In this document: positions 27,186 to 34,990 of the stretch, in pieces
Position numbering within the stretch: position 1 is the first letter of the stretch
How the letters are laid out: every line of letters starts with the position of its first letter
NCBI GenBank assembly: GCA_021732415.1
Contig: JAKFVC010000003.1
Location: 39,846 to 103,845, forward strand
Origin: Planctomycetaceae bacterium
Lineage (GTDB): Bacteria; Planctomycetota; Planctomycetia; Planctomycetales; Planctomycetaceae
Length of the DNA stretch: 64,000 nt
Reading direction: 5' to 3'
Notes under the pieces: generated by a model
What the model was told of the DNA's origin: nothing
The model's input: only the letters and a program-made list of their open reading frames with translations
Databases searched by the model: none
Made by a program: the position numbers and the translations under genes

Positions 27186-28505
27186 ATGCGCAAGGCATTG
27201 TGGCTGTTGGCCGTACTCAGTGTCGTCGGTTGCTCTTCAGGCAAAAAAACGGAGCAGGCTGGTGCTACCCCGGCAGCGACTCCCGCGGCGACGCCCGCTG
27301 CCAAAGCACCCATGCCAGGTGTGACGGCAGAGACGAAACCGCTGATCGAGCAGGCCACGGCGCTCATCATGAAGCGGGATTTCGGCAAGGCGTTTGAGCA
27401 ACTGAATGCGGCCATCAAGGCCGATGCGAAGTGTGCTTCCGCTTACTTTATGCGAGCCGGGATCTTTGCCGATGCCGGTCAGCATACGCGGTCGATTGCG
27501 GACTTTACTACGGCGATTGAGCTCGATCCGAAGAACGCTGACTTCCTGAACTCGCGTGGTTTCTTCTACCTGACTCGGCAGCAGTATCCGCTGGCGGTGA
27601 AGGATTTTTCCATGGCGATCGAGTTGAATCCGATGCATGCTCAGGCCTGTAATAATCGCGGTCTGGCGAATGTGGCCCAGGGGAAGTTTAAGGATGCCAT
27701 CGCCGACTTTAGTGAAGCGTTGAAGCTCGGCCCGAAGAACTTTGACGCCTATAATAATCGCGGGTTCGCCTATTTCCAGGCTGGTGATTCTGAGAAGGCC
27801 CTGGTCGACTTTGATTCCGCCATTCGGCTGAATCCTGAGTACTTGAATGCTTATAACAATCGTGGCCTGCTCTTCTTCAAGGCGGAAAAGTACGCCGAAG
27901 CGGCGGCTGAATTTACTGAGGCCATTCAACGCGACAAGATGAATGCCAAGTACTACCGGCACCGTCGCGAGGCCTATGTGAAGGCTGGCCAGGAAGACGA
28001 GGCTCGTCTGGATCTGGCGAAGATCAACTGGCTGCAGGAACTGGCTCGCTTCAATCAACTCGCGACCCGGTCTCCCAAGGATGCCAGTATCTGGGTGCAA
28101 CGTGCCAATCATCTGGTTACGGGTGACGAGTTCGAAACGGCCGCGAAGGATTTTAAGACGGCCCTCAAGCTGGATCCGAAGTCGGCCGCCGCGCACGTGG
28201 GATTGGCCCAGATGCACCTCAAGCAGGGGCATGCTGATCAGGCTCTCGCAGAATGTGAACTGGCTGCCAAGATTGGTGGCGTGCCGGAAGTCACCTCGAT
28301 TCGTGGCGATATCTATTTGAAGATGAATAAGCTCGATGAAGCCATCGGTGCCTATGAGAATGCCCAGCGGTTCGATGCCAAGGTCGCCGAGGCTTACTTG
28401 CTCCGGTCCAAGCAACGCCAGTCCAAGGGACAGGCGCAGGCTGCCGACGAAGACTTCCGGCAAGCCGTGTCGCTCGATCCCAGTTTAGAAGGTGCCCGCC
28501 AGTAG
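27186..28505 (+). CDS. TPR-repeat lipoprotein
   Basis: This encodes 439 aa. A signal sequence ends in LSVVGC, a lipobox with Cys at about residue 17, and is followed by an Ala/Thr/Pro-rich linker. From about residue 45 there are about ten tetratricopeptide repeats, seen in recurring N-x-R-G-x-A/F and AIxLNPxxxxAxNNRG patterns (for example LNPEYLNAYNNRGLLFFKAE). TPRs form a scaffold for protein binding. It should sit on the inner face of an envelope membrane. The start ATG at 27186 has AGGGA at good distance; an ATG at 27177 is also possible. Confidence 0.85.
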   Translation: MRKALWLLAVLSVVGCSSGKKTEQAGATPAATPAATPAAKAPMPGVTAETKPLIEQATALIMKRDFGKAFEQLNAAIKADAKCASAYFMRAGIFADAGQHTRSIADFTTAIELDPKNADFLNSRGFFYLTRQQYPLAVKDFSMAIELNPMHAQACNNRGLANVAQGKFKDAIADFSEALKLGPKNFDAYNNRGFAYFQAGDSEKALVDFDSAIRLNPEYLNAYNNRGLLFFKAEKYAEAAAEFTEAIQRDKMNAKYYRHRREAYVKAGQEDEARLDLAKINWLQELARFNQLATRSPKDASIWVQRANHLVTGDEFETAAKDFKTALKLDPKSAAAHVGLAQMHLKQGHADQALAECELAAKIGGVPEVTSIRGDIYLKMNKLDEAIGAYENAQRFDAKVAEAYLLRSKQRQSKGQAQAADEDFRQAVSLDPSLEGARQ

Positions 28506-28762
28506 TTTCAGCCTAGTCTTGTTGCTGTGATATCCAGTAGGCCGGACAATCCTGTCTGGTCTACCGCCCGCCCTCATCGACGTGTGCCGTTCCCATCCCG
28601 GGCAACGCGCACGGCGTCACCTTGCCAGTCCTCGTTCCCTTCCACTCCAGCTTGATGTGTTCCGGTTTATCTGGCATCGTCATTAGTGTACGTTGTAGTC
28701 GTCGATCGGCGAACTACGTCGGCCGCTAATGGTTTGCCGTTGACCGCCATAAGGATTCGGCC

Positions 28763-29584
28763 ATGACATTCCTGATTGTGATTGGCTGCCTGAGGAGTCG
28801 TCGTGGTCCCCTGTTAGCAGTCTGCCTGCCGGTGTTTGTGGCGCTGGTGATGAGCATCGTAGGGACTCGTCCCCAGACTATGGCGAGTGTCCCTGAACTG
28901 CCCGGGCTGGCGTTCGATCAATACCTGGTCGATCTACGTGAAGTCGCACCGACTGAGGAGATTTTTGGTTACTTTGGTTTCAAGAATACCAGCCCTCATA
29001 CGGTGACGATCACTTCCCTGGAACCAAGCTGTGGATGCATGTCGCCGCAGTTAAAGAAGAAAGTTTATAGCCCGGGTGAGCGTGGCGAGTTTCTCCTGCG
29101 AATCAAGACGGCCTTGCAACAGCCGGGGCCCAAGGAGTTCTTCGTCAAGGTTCACTATACCGACTCGCAGCCGCGGACGCGTGACGTGTATCTGAGGGCC
29201 GTTTTCCCCGTTGAACAAATCTATGTTCGGCCGATGTCGTTGACGTTTCATCAACTGGGAAGCTCGCCGGTCGATCAGGAAATCATCGTGACCGATCTCC
29301 GGAAGACCCCCTCTGAGGTGATTGGTGTGCAGTCATCGTCAGACCTGTTGAAGCTGGAGATTCTCAAGCCGACGACGACAAAGACGGGGGCGATGCAGCA
29401 ACGCGTGCGGGTGACCTTACCGGGATCTGTTCCCTCCGGACGTCAAACGGCGAGCATCAAAATCTTCACCGCCGACGAGCGCTTCTACGAGCTTAAGGTC
29501 CCGGTGCAGATCTTCGGCCAGGAGCGTCATTCGACTCCGCTACGAGTGGTCGGTCCACAACCGATTGGGACAGTTCGCCGGTAG
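28763..29584 (+). CDS. DUF1573 domain protein
   Basis: This encodes 273 aa. After an N-terminal membrane or signal segment (GPLLAVCLPVFVALVMSIVG), residues about 45-150 carry a DUF1573 immunoglobulin-like domain. It has FGYFGFKNTSPHTVTITSLE, PSCGCMSP near residue 88, and YSPGERGEFLLRIKTAL. This SCGC domain is common in Bacteroidetes and planctomycetes and lies outside the cytoplasm. The C-terminal part looks like a second beta-sandwich. The gene ends shortly before a bidirectional hairpin and a convergent EF-hand gene. Confidence 0.85.
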   Translation: MTFLIVIGCLRSRRGPLLAVCLPVFVALVMSIVGTRPQTMASVPELPGLAFDQYLVDLREVAPTEEIFGYFGFKNTSPHTVTITSLEPSCGCMSPQLKKKVYSPGERGEFLLRIKTALQQPGPKEFFVKVHYTDSQPRTRDVYLRAVFPVEQIYVRPMSLTFHQLGSSPVDQEIIVTDLRKTPSEVIGVQSSSDLLKLEILKPTTTKTGAMQQRVRVTLPGSVPSGRQTASIKIFTADERFYELKVPVQIFGQERHSTPLRVVGPQPIGTVRR

Positions 29585-29614
29585 TGTGCATGTGGGATCG
29601 ACTGGGAACAGAAA

Positions 29615-29653
29615 ATACCTCAACGAACATGGCCCGACGGCTCGTTGAGGTAT
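29615..29653. terminator. Hairpin between convergent genes
   Basis: A perfect 12-bp stem (ATACCTCAACGA with TCGTTGAGGTAT) lies between the stops of the DUF1573 and EF-hand genes. No T run follows on either strand, but the position suits a shared bidirectional terminator. Confidence 0.65.
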
Positions 29654-29694
29654 CGTAGATCCGGGATCGCTCCGGCTTTGTCATGCACTAAATA

Positions 29695-31332
29695 TTAGTT
29701 GCGCGGCTTGTCGCCTTCCGGTCGAGCCCGGCCTTCCGGCTTGGCGGGTCGGTCACCCTCGGCACCGCGACGTTCTTTGCCTTCAGCGGGAGGGAGATCT
29801 CCGCGCTCGGGAAGTTCGCTCGCTTCGATCTGTCCGTCGCCGTTGGCGTCCAGACGACCGAAGTTCTCCTTCAAGCGGTCGGGAGCCTCGTCGAGACTGA
29901 TCTTGCCGTCGCCATTCTTGTCGAATTGCTTGATCAATCGCTCGCCGCCGCCAGCTCGAGCACCACGTTCGCCGTCTGCGTTGCGTTCTTCACGACGTTC
30001 CTCTCGGGGCTTTGCGTCGCCCCCGCGCCCATCGCCGCCACGGCCCTCCGGGCGATCTCCTTCAGGCTTCCGGTTAGCGCCGGGACGATCTCCGCCCTCG
30101 CGATTCATTCCTTCACGGCCGCCACCCGGAGGCGGTCCCATGAGTTCTCGCGGGTCGAGTTGTCCGTCGCCATTTTCGTCCAGCTCCTTGAAGAAGTCGT
30201 TGGCCTTGGCGAACTCTTCGGCGGAAATCCGACCGTCGTGATTGGCATCAATCTTCTCGAAAAAGCGAGGCACCGGACGACGTCCTGGCCCCTCTGGTCC
30301 ACGTCCACCGTCCCGCGGAGCACCTTCCGGTCCCCGTCCGCCGCCATCTCGCGGGGCACCTTCTGGTTTACGCTCACCACCGCGGTCGCCGCCTTCACGA
30401 GGCCCACGGTCGCCACCTTCCGGCTTACGTTCGCCGCGGGGGGCTCCTTCTGGTCCACGTCCACCGTCGCGGCCGGCTCCTTCGGTTTTACGGTCGCCGC
30501 CTTCGCGAGGAGCGCCGCCTTCCGGCTTGCGATCACCGCCACGAGCCGCACCCTCTGGTTTGCGATCACCGCCGTCTCGAGCCGCACCTTCCGGTTTACG
30601 TTCGCCTTCACCACGAGCACCTTGGAGCTTGGCCGCTGCCGCGAGGAATTCTTCCTTCGTGACCGAGCCGTCGTTGCCCTTGCCCGAGGCCTGTAGCAGG
30701 CGTTCGACAAATTGACGTCCGCGTTCGGGGGCTTCGTCGAGCGTCAACTTGCCGTCGTTATTGGTGTCGAGCCGTTTGAAGAATTCCTCGGGATTGCCAC
30801 CACCGGGGAGACCGTTTGCGGCACCGGGGCCCCTGCCCTGACCGCGAGCTGCCAGGAATTCCTCTTTCGTGAGTTCGTTCTTTCCCAGGCGATCAAACAA
30901 AGGGTTCAGAAACTGCTTGGCTGCTTCAGGAATTTCTTCCCGAGTAATCTTGTCGTCGCCGTTCGTGTCCATGCGTTTGAACCGCTCTTCGAAATTCGCC
31001 GCGTCGCCGCCTTCACGTCCACCGCCACCTCGGGGGGCATCGACCGGTCGATCATCGGCCTTGGAGGCCTTTTGGAATTCCTCGGCGCTCAGCTTTCCGT
31101 CACTGTTCGCGTCGCCGACTCGCACCAGGCGTTCGAAGAAACGTTTGCGTTCTTCAGTGACTTCGTCAGCACTGAGTTGCCCGTCGGCGTTCTTGTCCAA
31201 TTCCTTGAAAATCTGCTCGGGATTGGGGCCCGCTGCGGGCTTGTCGTCTGCGGCCCAAACGGGTTGGCCCATGCATAATGCGGCCCCGATGAACATGGCC
31301 CAACTGAATCGATACCGCTTCATAGTGCTCAA
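29695..31332 (-). CDS. Secreted EF-hand protein with Arg/Gly/Pro-rich middle
   Basis: This encodes 545 aa with signal peptide RYRFSWAMFIGAALCMGQP. About ten EF-hand calcium loops can be seen, such as DKNADGQLSADEV, DANSDGKLSAEEF, DTNGDDKITREEI, DTNNDGKLTLDEA, DANHDGRISAEEF, DENGDGQLDPREL and DKNGDGKISLDEA. They are grouped at both ends. The middle (about residues 240-350) and a second stretch (about 400-450) are low-complexity R/G/E/P/D repeats, such as GGDRKPEGA. Some loops (LGKNELTKEEF, GKGNDGSVTKEEF) lack key Asp residues. It probably binds calcium in the periplasm or outside the cell. The antisense frames here are artefacts of the repeats. Confidence 0.85.
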   Translation of the reverse strand: MSTMKRYRFSWAMFIGAALCMGQPVWAADDKPAAGPNPEQIFKELDKNADGQLSADEVTEERKRFFERLVRVGDANSDGKLSAEEFQKASKADDRPVDAPRGGGGREGGDAANFEERFKRMDTNGDDKITREEIPEAAKQFLNPLFDRLGKNELTKEEFLAARGQGRGPGAANGLPGGGNPEEFFKRLDTNNDGKLTLDEAPERGRQFVERLLQASGKGNDGSVTKEEFLAAAAKLQGARGEGERKPEGAARDGGDRKPEGAARGGDRKPEGGAPREGGDRKTEGAGRDGGRGPEGAPRGERKPEGGDRGPREGGDRGGERKPEGAPRDGGGRGPEGAPRDGGRGPEGPGRRPVPRFFEKIDANHDGRISAEEFAKANDFFKELDENGDGQLDPRELMGPPPGGGREGMNREGGDRPGANRKPEGDRPEGRGGDGRGGDAKPREERREERNADGERGARAGGGERLIKQFDKNGDGKISLDEAPDRLKENFGRLDANGDGQIEASELPERGDLPPAEGKERRGAEGDRPAKPEGRARPEGDKPRN

Positions 31333-31998
31333 CCCCCAATTTGCTGGAATTCTTCGAACGCAGGGCCTAATGGCCGATTTCCGAGTGACTGTAACCGATC
31401 GTCGATCATGCTGGCTCGATGGCCAACGCTGCGGACCAGGATCCGCCCGACACGAGATTTAACCAGAACAGAGGCCTAAAGTTTCGCAGACTGGGGGCGA
31501 ATTGCAAATCTTTTTGGAAACGGAGCCACTCTCCAATTGTCGTGGCACGCCGATTTCGAGGGGCAAAGTGCTGGATTCACGACTGGAATTAGCCGCTATA
31601 GGGTGCATGTGTGAACTCGATCAGCGCCGGCAGGGCGGCGAGGAATCTCAAAAATAGTTCAGTAGTTTTTGGATTTTTTGCAGGCCGTAATCGCGCCTCG
31701 GAAGTCGGGCTCAAAAACGGCGCCGCGATCTCGCCCCCACTGCTCATCTAAGTCCAGTGAAGGACGCAAATTGTGGATCGGAGATGGCCGCTCGGACGCC
31801 CCTTTTATCGCCTCCAGTGGGGAATTCCAGGCGGCTCAAATGTGGGTCTGTTTTGTATTCAAATGTATCATTCGCATTCGCCATGGTGGTGTGTGTGTAA
31901 GTTGTAAGTGATTTGTGTGTAGTGGGTTATAGATATGTCGTGGCGATTTATTATTTTACATTGATTCAAGCTTGACCCTTTGAAATCGGATGGTAAAT
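31333..31998. other. Intergenic region before mraZ
   Basis: This divergent gap holds the promoters of the EF-hand gene (leftward) and mraZ (rightward). I see no gene. The stretch from about 31870 to 31975 is A+T-rich and lies before the MraZ operator, so the mraZ promoter is probably there. Confidence 0.5.
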
Positions 31999-32034
31999 TG
32001 GTGACTCGTGGGGAACAATGGGGAGAAGTGGTGA
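31999..32034 (+). promoter_or_regulatory. MraZ-type operator, four repeats
   Basis: Four copies of TGG(T/G)GA start at 31999, 32009, 32019 and 32029, exactly 10 bp apart with 4-bp spacers, and end three bases before the mraZ ATG. MraZ is known to bind TGG-G repeats separated by a few bases ahead of its own gene. This array also covers the ribosome-binding region, so binding would block transcription or translation start. Autoregulation is inferred. Confidence 0.75.
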
Positions 32035-32037
32035 AGA

Positions 32038-32490
32038 ATGCCCCTGACAGGCACATACGAGCGAAGTCTGGATGAAAAGCTTCGCCTCGCCGTGCCCAAA
32101 CGTTTGCGTGATGAGTTCCAGGAGGGGGAGATCACCAACCTGTACGCGGCACCCGGTCTTGACCGCTGTCTCGTGCTGTACTCCACCGCAGGATTCGAAA
32201 AGTTCGCTCAGAAGATTGAACAGCAGTCGGCCTACCGCACGGACGTTCGCAGTTACTCGCGAATGTTCTACGCTCAGGCCGAAAAACTCGATCTCGATAG
32301 TCAAGGAAGAATTCGTCTCCCCGAGCGGCTGACCAAACATGCCGGCCTGTCGCGGGAAGTCGTGCTGATCGGAGTCCATGATCGCGCCGAAATCTGGGAT
32401 CAAACAGTTTGGAATGAGTATCTCGCCAAAGTGTCCCCTGATTTTGATGCGATCGCCGGACAGGTATTCGGAACCAAGGAATCTCTGTAG
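32038..32490 (+). CDS. mraZ: MraZ transcriptional regulator
   Basis: This encodes 150 aa with two SpoVT/AbrB-like halves: TYERSLDEKLRLAVPKRLRD near residue 6, and LDLDSQGRIRLPERLTKHAG near residue 84, followed by VVLIGVHDRAEIWDQTVWNEY. MraZ is a DNA-binding regulator that in most bacteria heads the cell-division and cell-wall cluster. Here no rsmH, ftsL or mur gene follows, in line with the broken division cluster of planctomycetes. Four operator repeats lie directly upstream, so it probably controls itself. Its other targets are unknown. Confidence 0.9.
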   Translation: MPLTGTYERSLDEKLRLAVPKRLRDEFQEGEITNLYAAPGLDRCLVLYSTAGFEKFAQKIEQQSAYRTDVRSYSRMFYAQAEKLDLDSQGRIRLPERLTKHAGLSREVVLIGVHDRAEIWDQTVWNEYLAKVSPDFDAIAGQVFGTKESL

Positions 32491-32726
32491 CGGAACTCAC
32501 CCGAGTTCCGGTCTGAAGTCTGACTTCAACTACAAATCCAGATCCATTAGTCGAACATAAGCCAATCGAAAATCGCAACCGGACGACTTCTTCGTCGCTG
32601 CGTTCGAATGGCGTTTTGATACCGCTGGCTGCCGGGCTGTGCGGAAGGAGCAGGGCGCACGGATGCAATGCCCTTATTGTGAGTGACGTCTCGACAGCGG
32701 AACTCACAGTTGTGTCTGTCCATCGT

Positions 32727-32867
32727 GGGGGCAAGGATTGCCCCCCGAGGCACAGCTCCAGTTATTTTGGGGTCTCGTTCGCGTTGAGTCAAGTAGATTT
32801 TTCGTTAGTGCGAGCCAGTCGAGACCCTCGACGGGCCAGGTGATCCTTTTGATCGCCTGGCTTTTTT
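32727..32867 (+). ncRNA. Candidate structured RNA ending in a terminator
   Basis: Three strong hairpins follow each other: GGGGGCAA with TTGCCCCC (32727-32745), GGGGTCTCG with CGAGACCCT (32769-32828), and an 11-bp stem before a T run (32835-32867). No reading frame here has a start signal. The row of stems ending in a classic terminator suggests a short RNA gene or a long 3' leader of mraZ. I do not recognise the family. The rest of 32491-33147 holds no gene. Confidence 0.4.
32835..32867 (+). terminator. Rho-independent terminator
   Basis: The stem GCCAGGTGATC pairs with GATCGCCTGGC around a CTTTT loop and is followed by six T at 32862-32867. It would end transcripts coming from mraZ or from the candidate RNA just upstream. 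Confidence 0.8.
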
Positions 32868-33147
32868 CGTTTTCGCGGACTCCGTCCGAACTTGGCATTG
32901 TGCGTGCCGGGTCGCTCTGCGACGGTCAGGAGATTCGGGCCGCAATAAAATCCGTCAGAATCGTTCAAGATTCTTAGCGCTCCCGCGAATCACTCTGTAA
33001 CAGGCAGTCGCCGCGCCCCCAATCGGGCCGCCAACTGCAACGGTATCAACAACGGAAACCGCGATGCTCACAGAGGTTGTGGCACTCGTTTCCGCTTGCA
33101 GCAGGTGATTCAAGCGTTCGCCACAAGTGCGAGGGGGAGATGGTAAC

Positions 33148-33972
33148 ATGTTGAAAAAGGCTATAATCGGTACGTCGGTGGTTGCGTTGATCGGTGGCCT
33201 GGTGTTCGGCCGCGATTCCTGGAGCTATGTCGCCACATCGGTTTCCTCGATGCGGCAGGCCATCAAGCGGGAAGTTCCGATCGAATTCGAGATCGAGCGG
33301 GCTCGGGACCTGGTTTCCCAAGTGGACAATGAGATTCGTAAGTGTCTGCACGTGATCGCAGAAGAAGAGGTCAACGTCGACGATCTGCGGAAAGAAGTGG
33401 ATCTGCAGGCTTCCGCTCATCAGCGAAGCAAGGACCAAATCCTGGTCCAACGTCGGGACCTCAAAGAGAAGAAGGACACCTACAGCTACGGTGGCCGGAT
33501 CTATACGGTCTCGGAAGTTGAGCACGACCTGGCCGATCGGTTTTCTCGCTACCGTACTGTCGAAGAGACTCTGCGAAGCCGTCAGCAAGTGCTGACCGCT
33601 CGTGAGAGCTCGCTGGCCGCGGCCCGGCGGAAACTCGACAATATGCTCGATTCCAAGGAGCAATTGCAGGTCCAGATTGAGAACCTCGACGCCCGGATGC
33701 GGACCCTGCAGGCTTCTCAGGTGGCCAGCACGGTCAATGTGGACGATTCTCAGATTGCCCGGACTCGGCAGTTGATCGCCCATCTGAATAAGCAGATCGA
33801 AGTGCGGCAGAAGCTGGTCGACGGGGCCGGAAATGTGACGGGATTGATTCCGATCGAGATCTCTCCGGAACCCAAAGCGGACATCACCGCTCAGATTGAT
33901 CAGTTCTTCGGATCCGATGCAGAAGCCAAGCCCGCAACCACGACCCCTGCCGCGACGACGGCGGCACGGTAA
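33148..33972 (+). CDS. Membrane-anchored coiled-coil protein
   Basis: This encodes 274 aa from ATG 33148, which has a GGGGGAGA-like site upstream; an ATG at 33127 lies in the same frame. The N-terminus KKAIIGTSVVALIGGLVFG is a membrane anchor. Residues about 40-230 are heptad-rich helix (ERARDLVSQVDNEIRKCL, ERKKLVDG-type stretches, RKLDNMLDSKEQLQVQ), pointing to a long coiled coil. The C-terminus is an Ala/Thr/Pro tail. Proteins of this build are common in planctomycetes. The role is not known; envelope or PspA-like scaffolding is possible but unsupported. Confidence 0.75.
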   Translation: MLKKAIIGTSVVALIGGLVFGRDSWSYVATSVSSMRQAIKREVPIEFEIERARDLVSQVDNEIRKCLHVIAEEEVNVDDLRKEVDLQASAHQRSKDQILVQRRDLKEKKDTYSYGGRIYTVSEVEHDLADRFSRYRTVEETLRSRQQVLTARESSLAAARRKLDNMLDSKEQLQVQIENLDARMRTLQASQVASTVNVDDSQIARTRQLIAHLNKQIEVRQKLVDGAGNVTGLIPIEISPEPKADITAQIDQFFGSDAEAKPATTTPAATTAAR

Positions 33973-34003
33973 GATGGTAGGCATGAGCAACTGCGGTGTC
34001 GTG

Positions 34004-34154
34004 GGACGGGTCTCCAGGCCCGTCCGTCCGCCGTTTCCCCAAGATTTGCGTAATACAAATCGAGGGGTGCGCAGGTAACGGGGTTTCAATTTTGAGGGCG
34101 TCCATCATTTCCACTCCAGCGTTACGGAACTCGGACGGGCCTGGAGACCCGTCC
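34004..34154. repeat. Inverted pair of GGACGGG repeats
   Basis: A 22-bp sequence starting GGACGGGTCTCC and ending GCCCGTCC (34004-34025) recurs in inverse orientation at 34133-34154. Each copy is itself a small palindrome. Related copies lie at 41360-41381, 41676-41697 and 52870-52891, so this is a dispersed intergenic family. Confidence 0.75.
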
Positions 34155-34175
34155 TACGGAACTCACCGGTTATGG

Positions 34176-34736
34176 GTGGATTCGGTAGGGGCGTTCCTGG
34201 TTTGCCTGGGATCACAAGTGCGGATTGGTGGGCCATCACGAACTGCTGCGGAGAGTGCGGAGATTTCACTGATGTCGAGCTTGTCTCGATATCACGCCCG
34301 AATCTTGCGAAGTGGTGAGGTGTGGTTGCTGGAACCGTTGGGGCCGACAAGCATCAATGGTCAGCCAGTTGCGAAGCATCGGTTATTGCAAGATGGTGAT
34401 TCGATACGGTTAGGTGAGAGCGTCGAGTTGCGATTTCGGCTACCGTCAACATTAAGTGGAACTGCCCGGCTGGATTTCGAAAGTGACCATAAAACTCAAC
34501 CGGCCGTCGATGGAGTGATCCTGTTTGCCGAAACCTGCGTTATGGGATCAGAAGCCGATGCCCATATTGCGGGTCCAGCGGGCAGTGACCGAGTCATCCT
34601 GATTCGCCGGCCGACCGGCCTGTGGTGCAAAGCGGTAGCGGGGATTCAGGTTGCGGGAGTCGATCGCGGGACGGAAGTGGCGTGCGAAGCGGGCCAGGTT
34701 TATGCGGGAGAAGGTTGGTGTTTTCGGTTGGAATGA
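34176..34736 (+). CDS. FHA domain-containing protein
   Basis: About 187 aa are encoded from a GTG at 34176, the only in-frame start after the upstream repeat element; no clear ribosome binding site is seen, so the start is uncertain. An FHA-type core reads VRIGGPSR, LMSSLSRYHARILRSGEVWLL, then GPTSINGQPV and LLQDGDSIRLGESVELRF. The SRYHA stretch corresponds to the usual S-x-x-H phosphopeptide-binding loop. FHA domains bind phosphothreonine. A Ser/Thr kinase is encoded next on the same strand, so the two probably work together, this protein reading the kinase's marks. Confidence 0.75.
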   Translation: MDSVGAFLVCLGSQVRIGGPSRTAAESAEISLMSSLSRYHARILRSGEVWLLEPLGPTSINGQPVAKHRLLQDGDSIRLGESVELRFRLPSTLSGTARLDFESDHKTQPAVDGVILFAETCVMGSEADAHIAGPAGSDRVILIRRPTGLWCKAVAGIQVAGVDRGTEVACEAGQVYAGEGWCFRLE

Positions 34737-34757
34737 ATTTCTGGTATTGCGGTCGAT

Positions 34758-34895
34758 GGGAGGGCGAGGCTCCTGCCGAGCCTAATACGAGCTTTAGCTC
34801 GGCGACCGCCAGAGGCATTGAACACGGCCTCCGGCGGACGCCGACCTGCGGTCGCTTCAGGCTCGGCGGGGTACCCTCTGGGTCCCTCGCCCTCC
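34758..34895. repeat. Imperfect inverted repeat, GGGCGAGGC family
   Basis: The arm near 34758-34782 (GGAGGGCGAGGCTCC, then GCCGAGCC) is mirrored near 34859-34895 (GGCTCGGCGGGG, then TCGCCCTCCC). It fills most of the gap between the FHA and kinase genes. Confidence 0.65.
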
Positions 34896-34990
34896 CAGCA
34901 GATGGGCGACATTGACGACGACGAACGTTGAATGAAATTCGGCGGAACTCTGACGAGATTCCGCTACTTCCAGAGCGGTTAACAACAAAC

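Noticed and set aside
29699..31462. Long plus-strand reading frames opposite the EF-hand gene
   Set aside because: They mirror the minus-strand repeats, are Ser/Pro/Arg-rich and have no ribosome binding sites.
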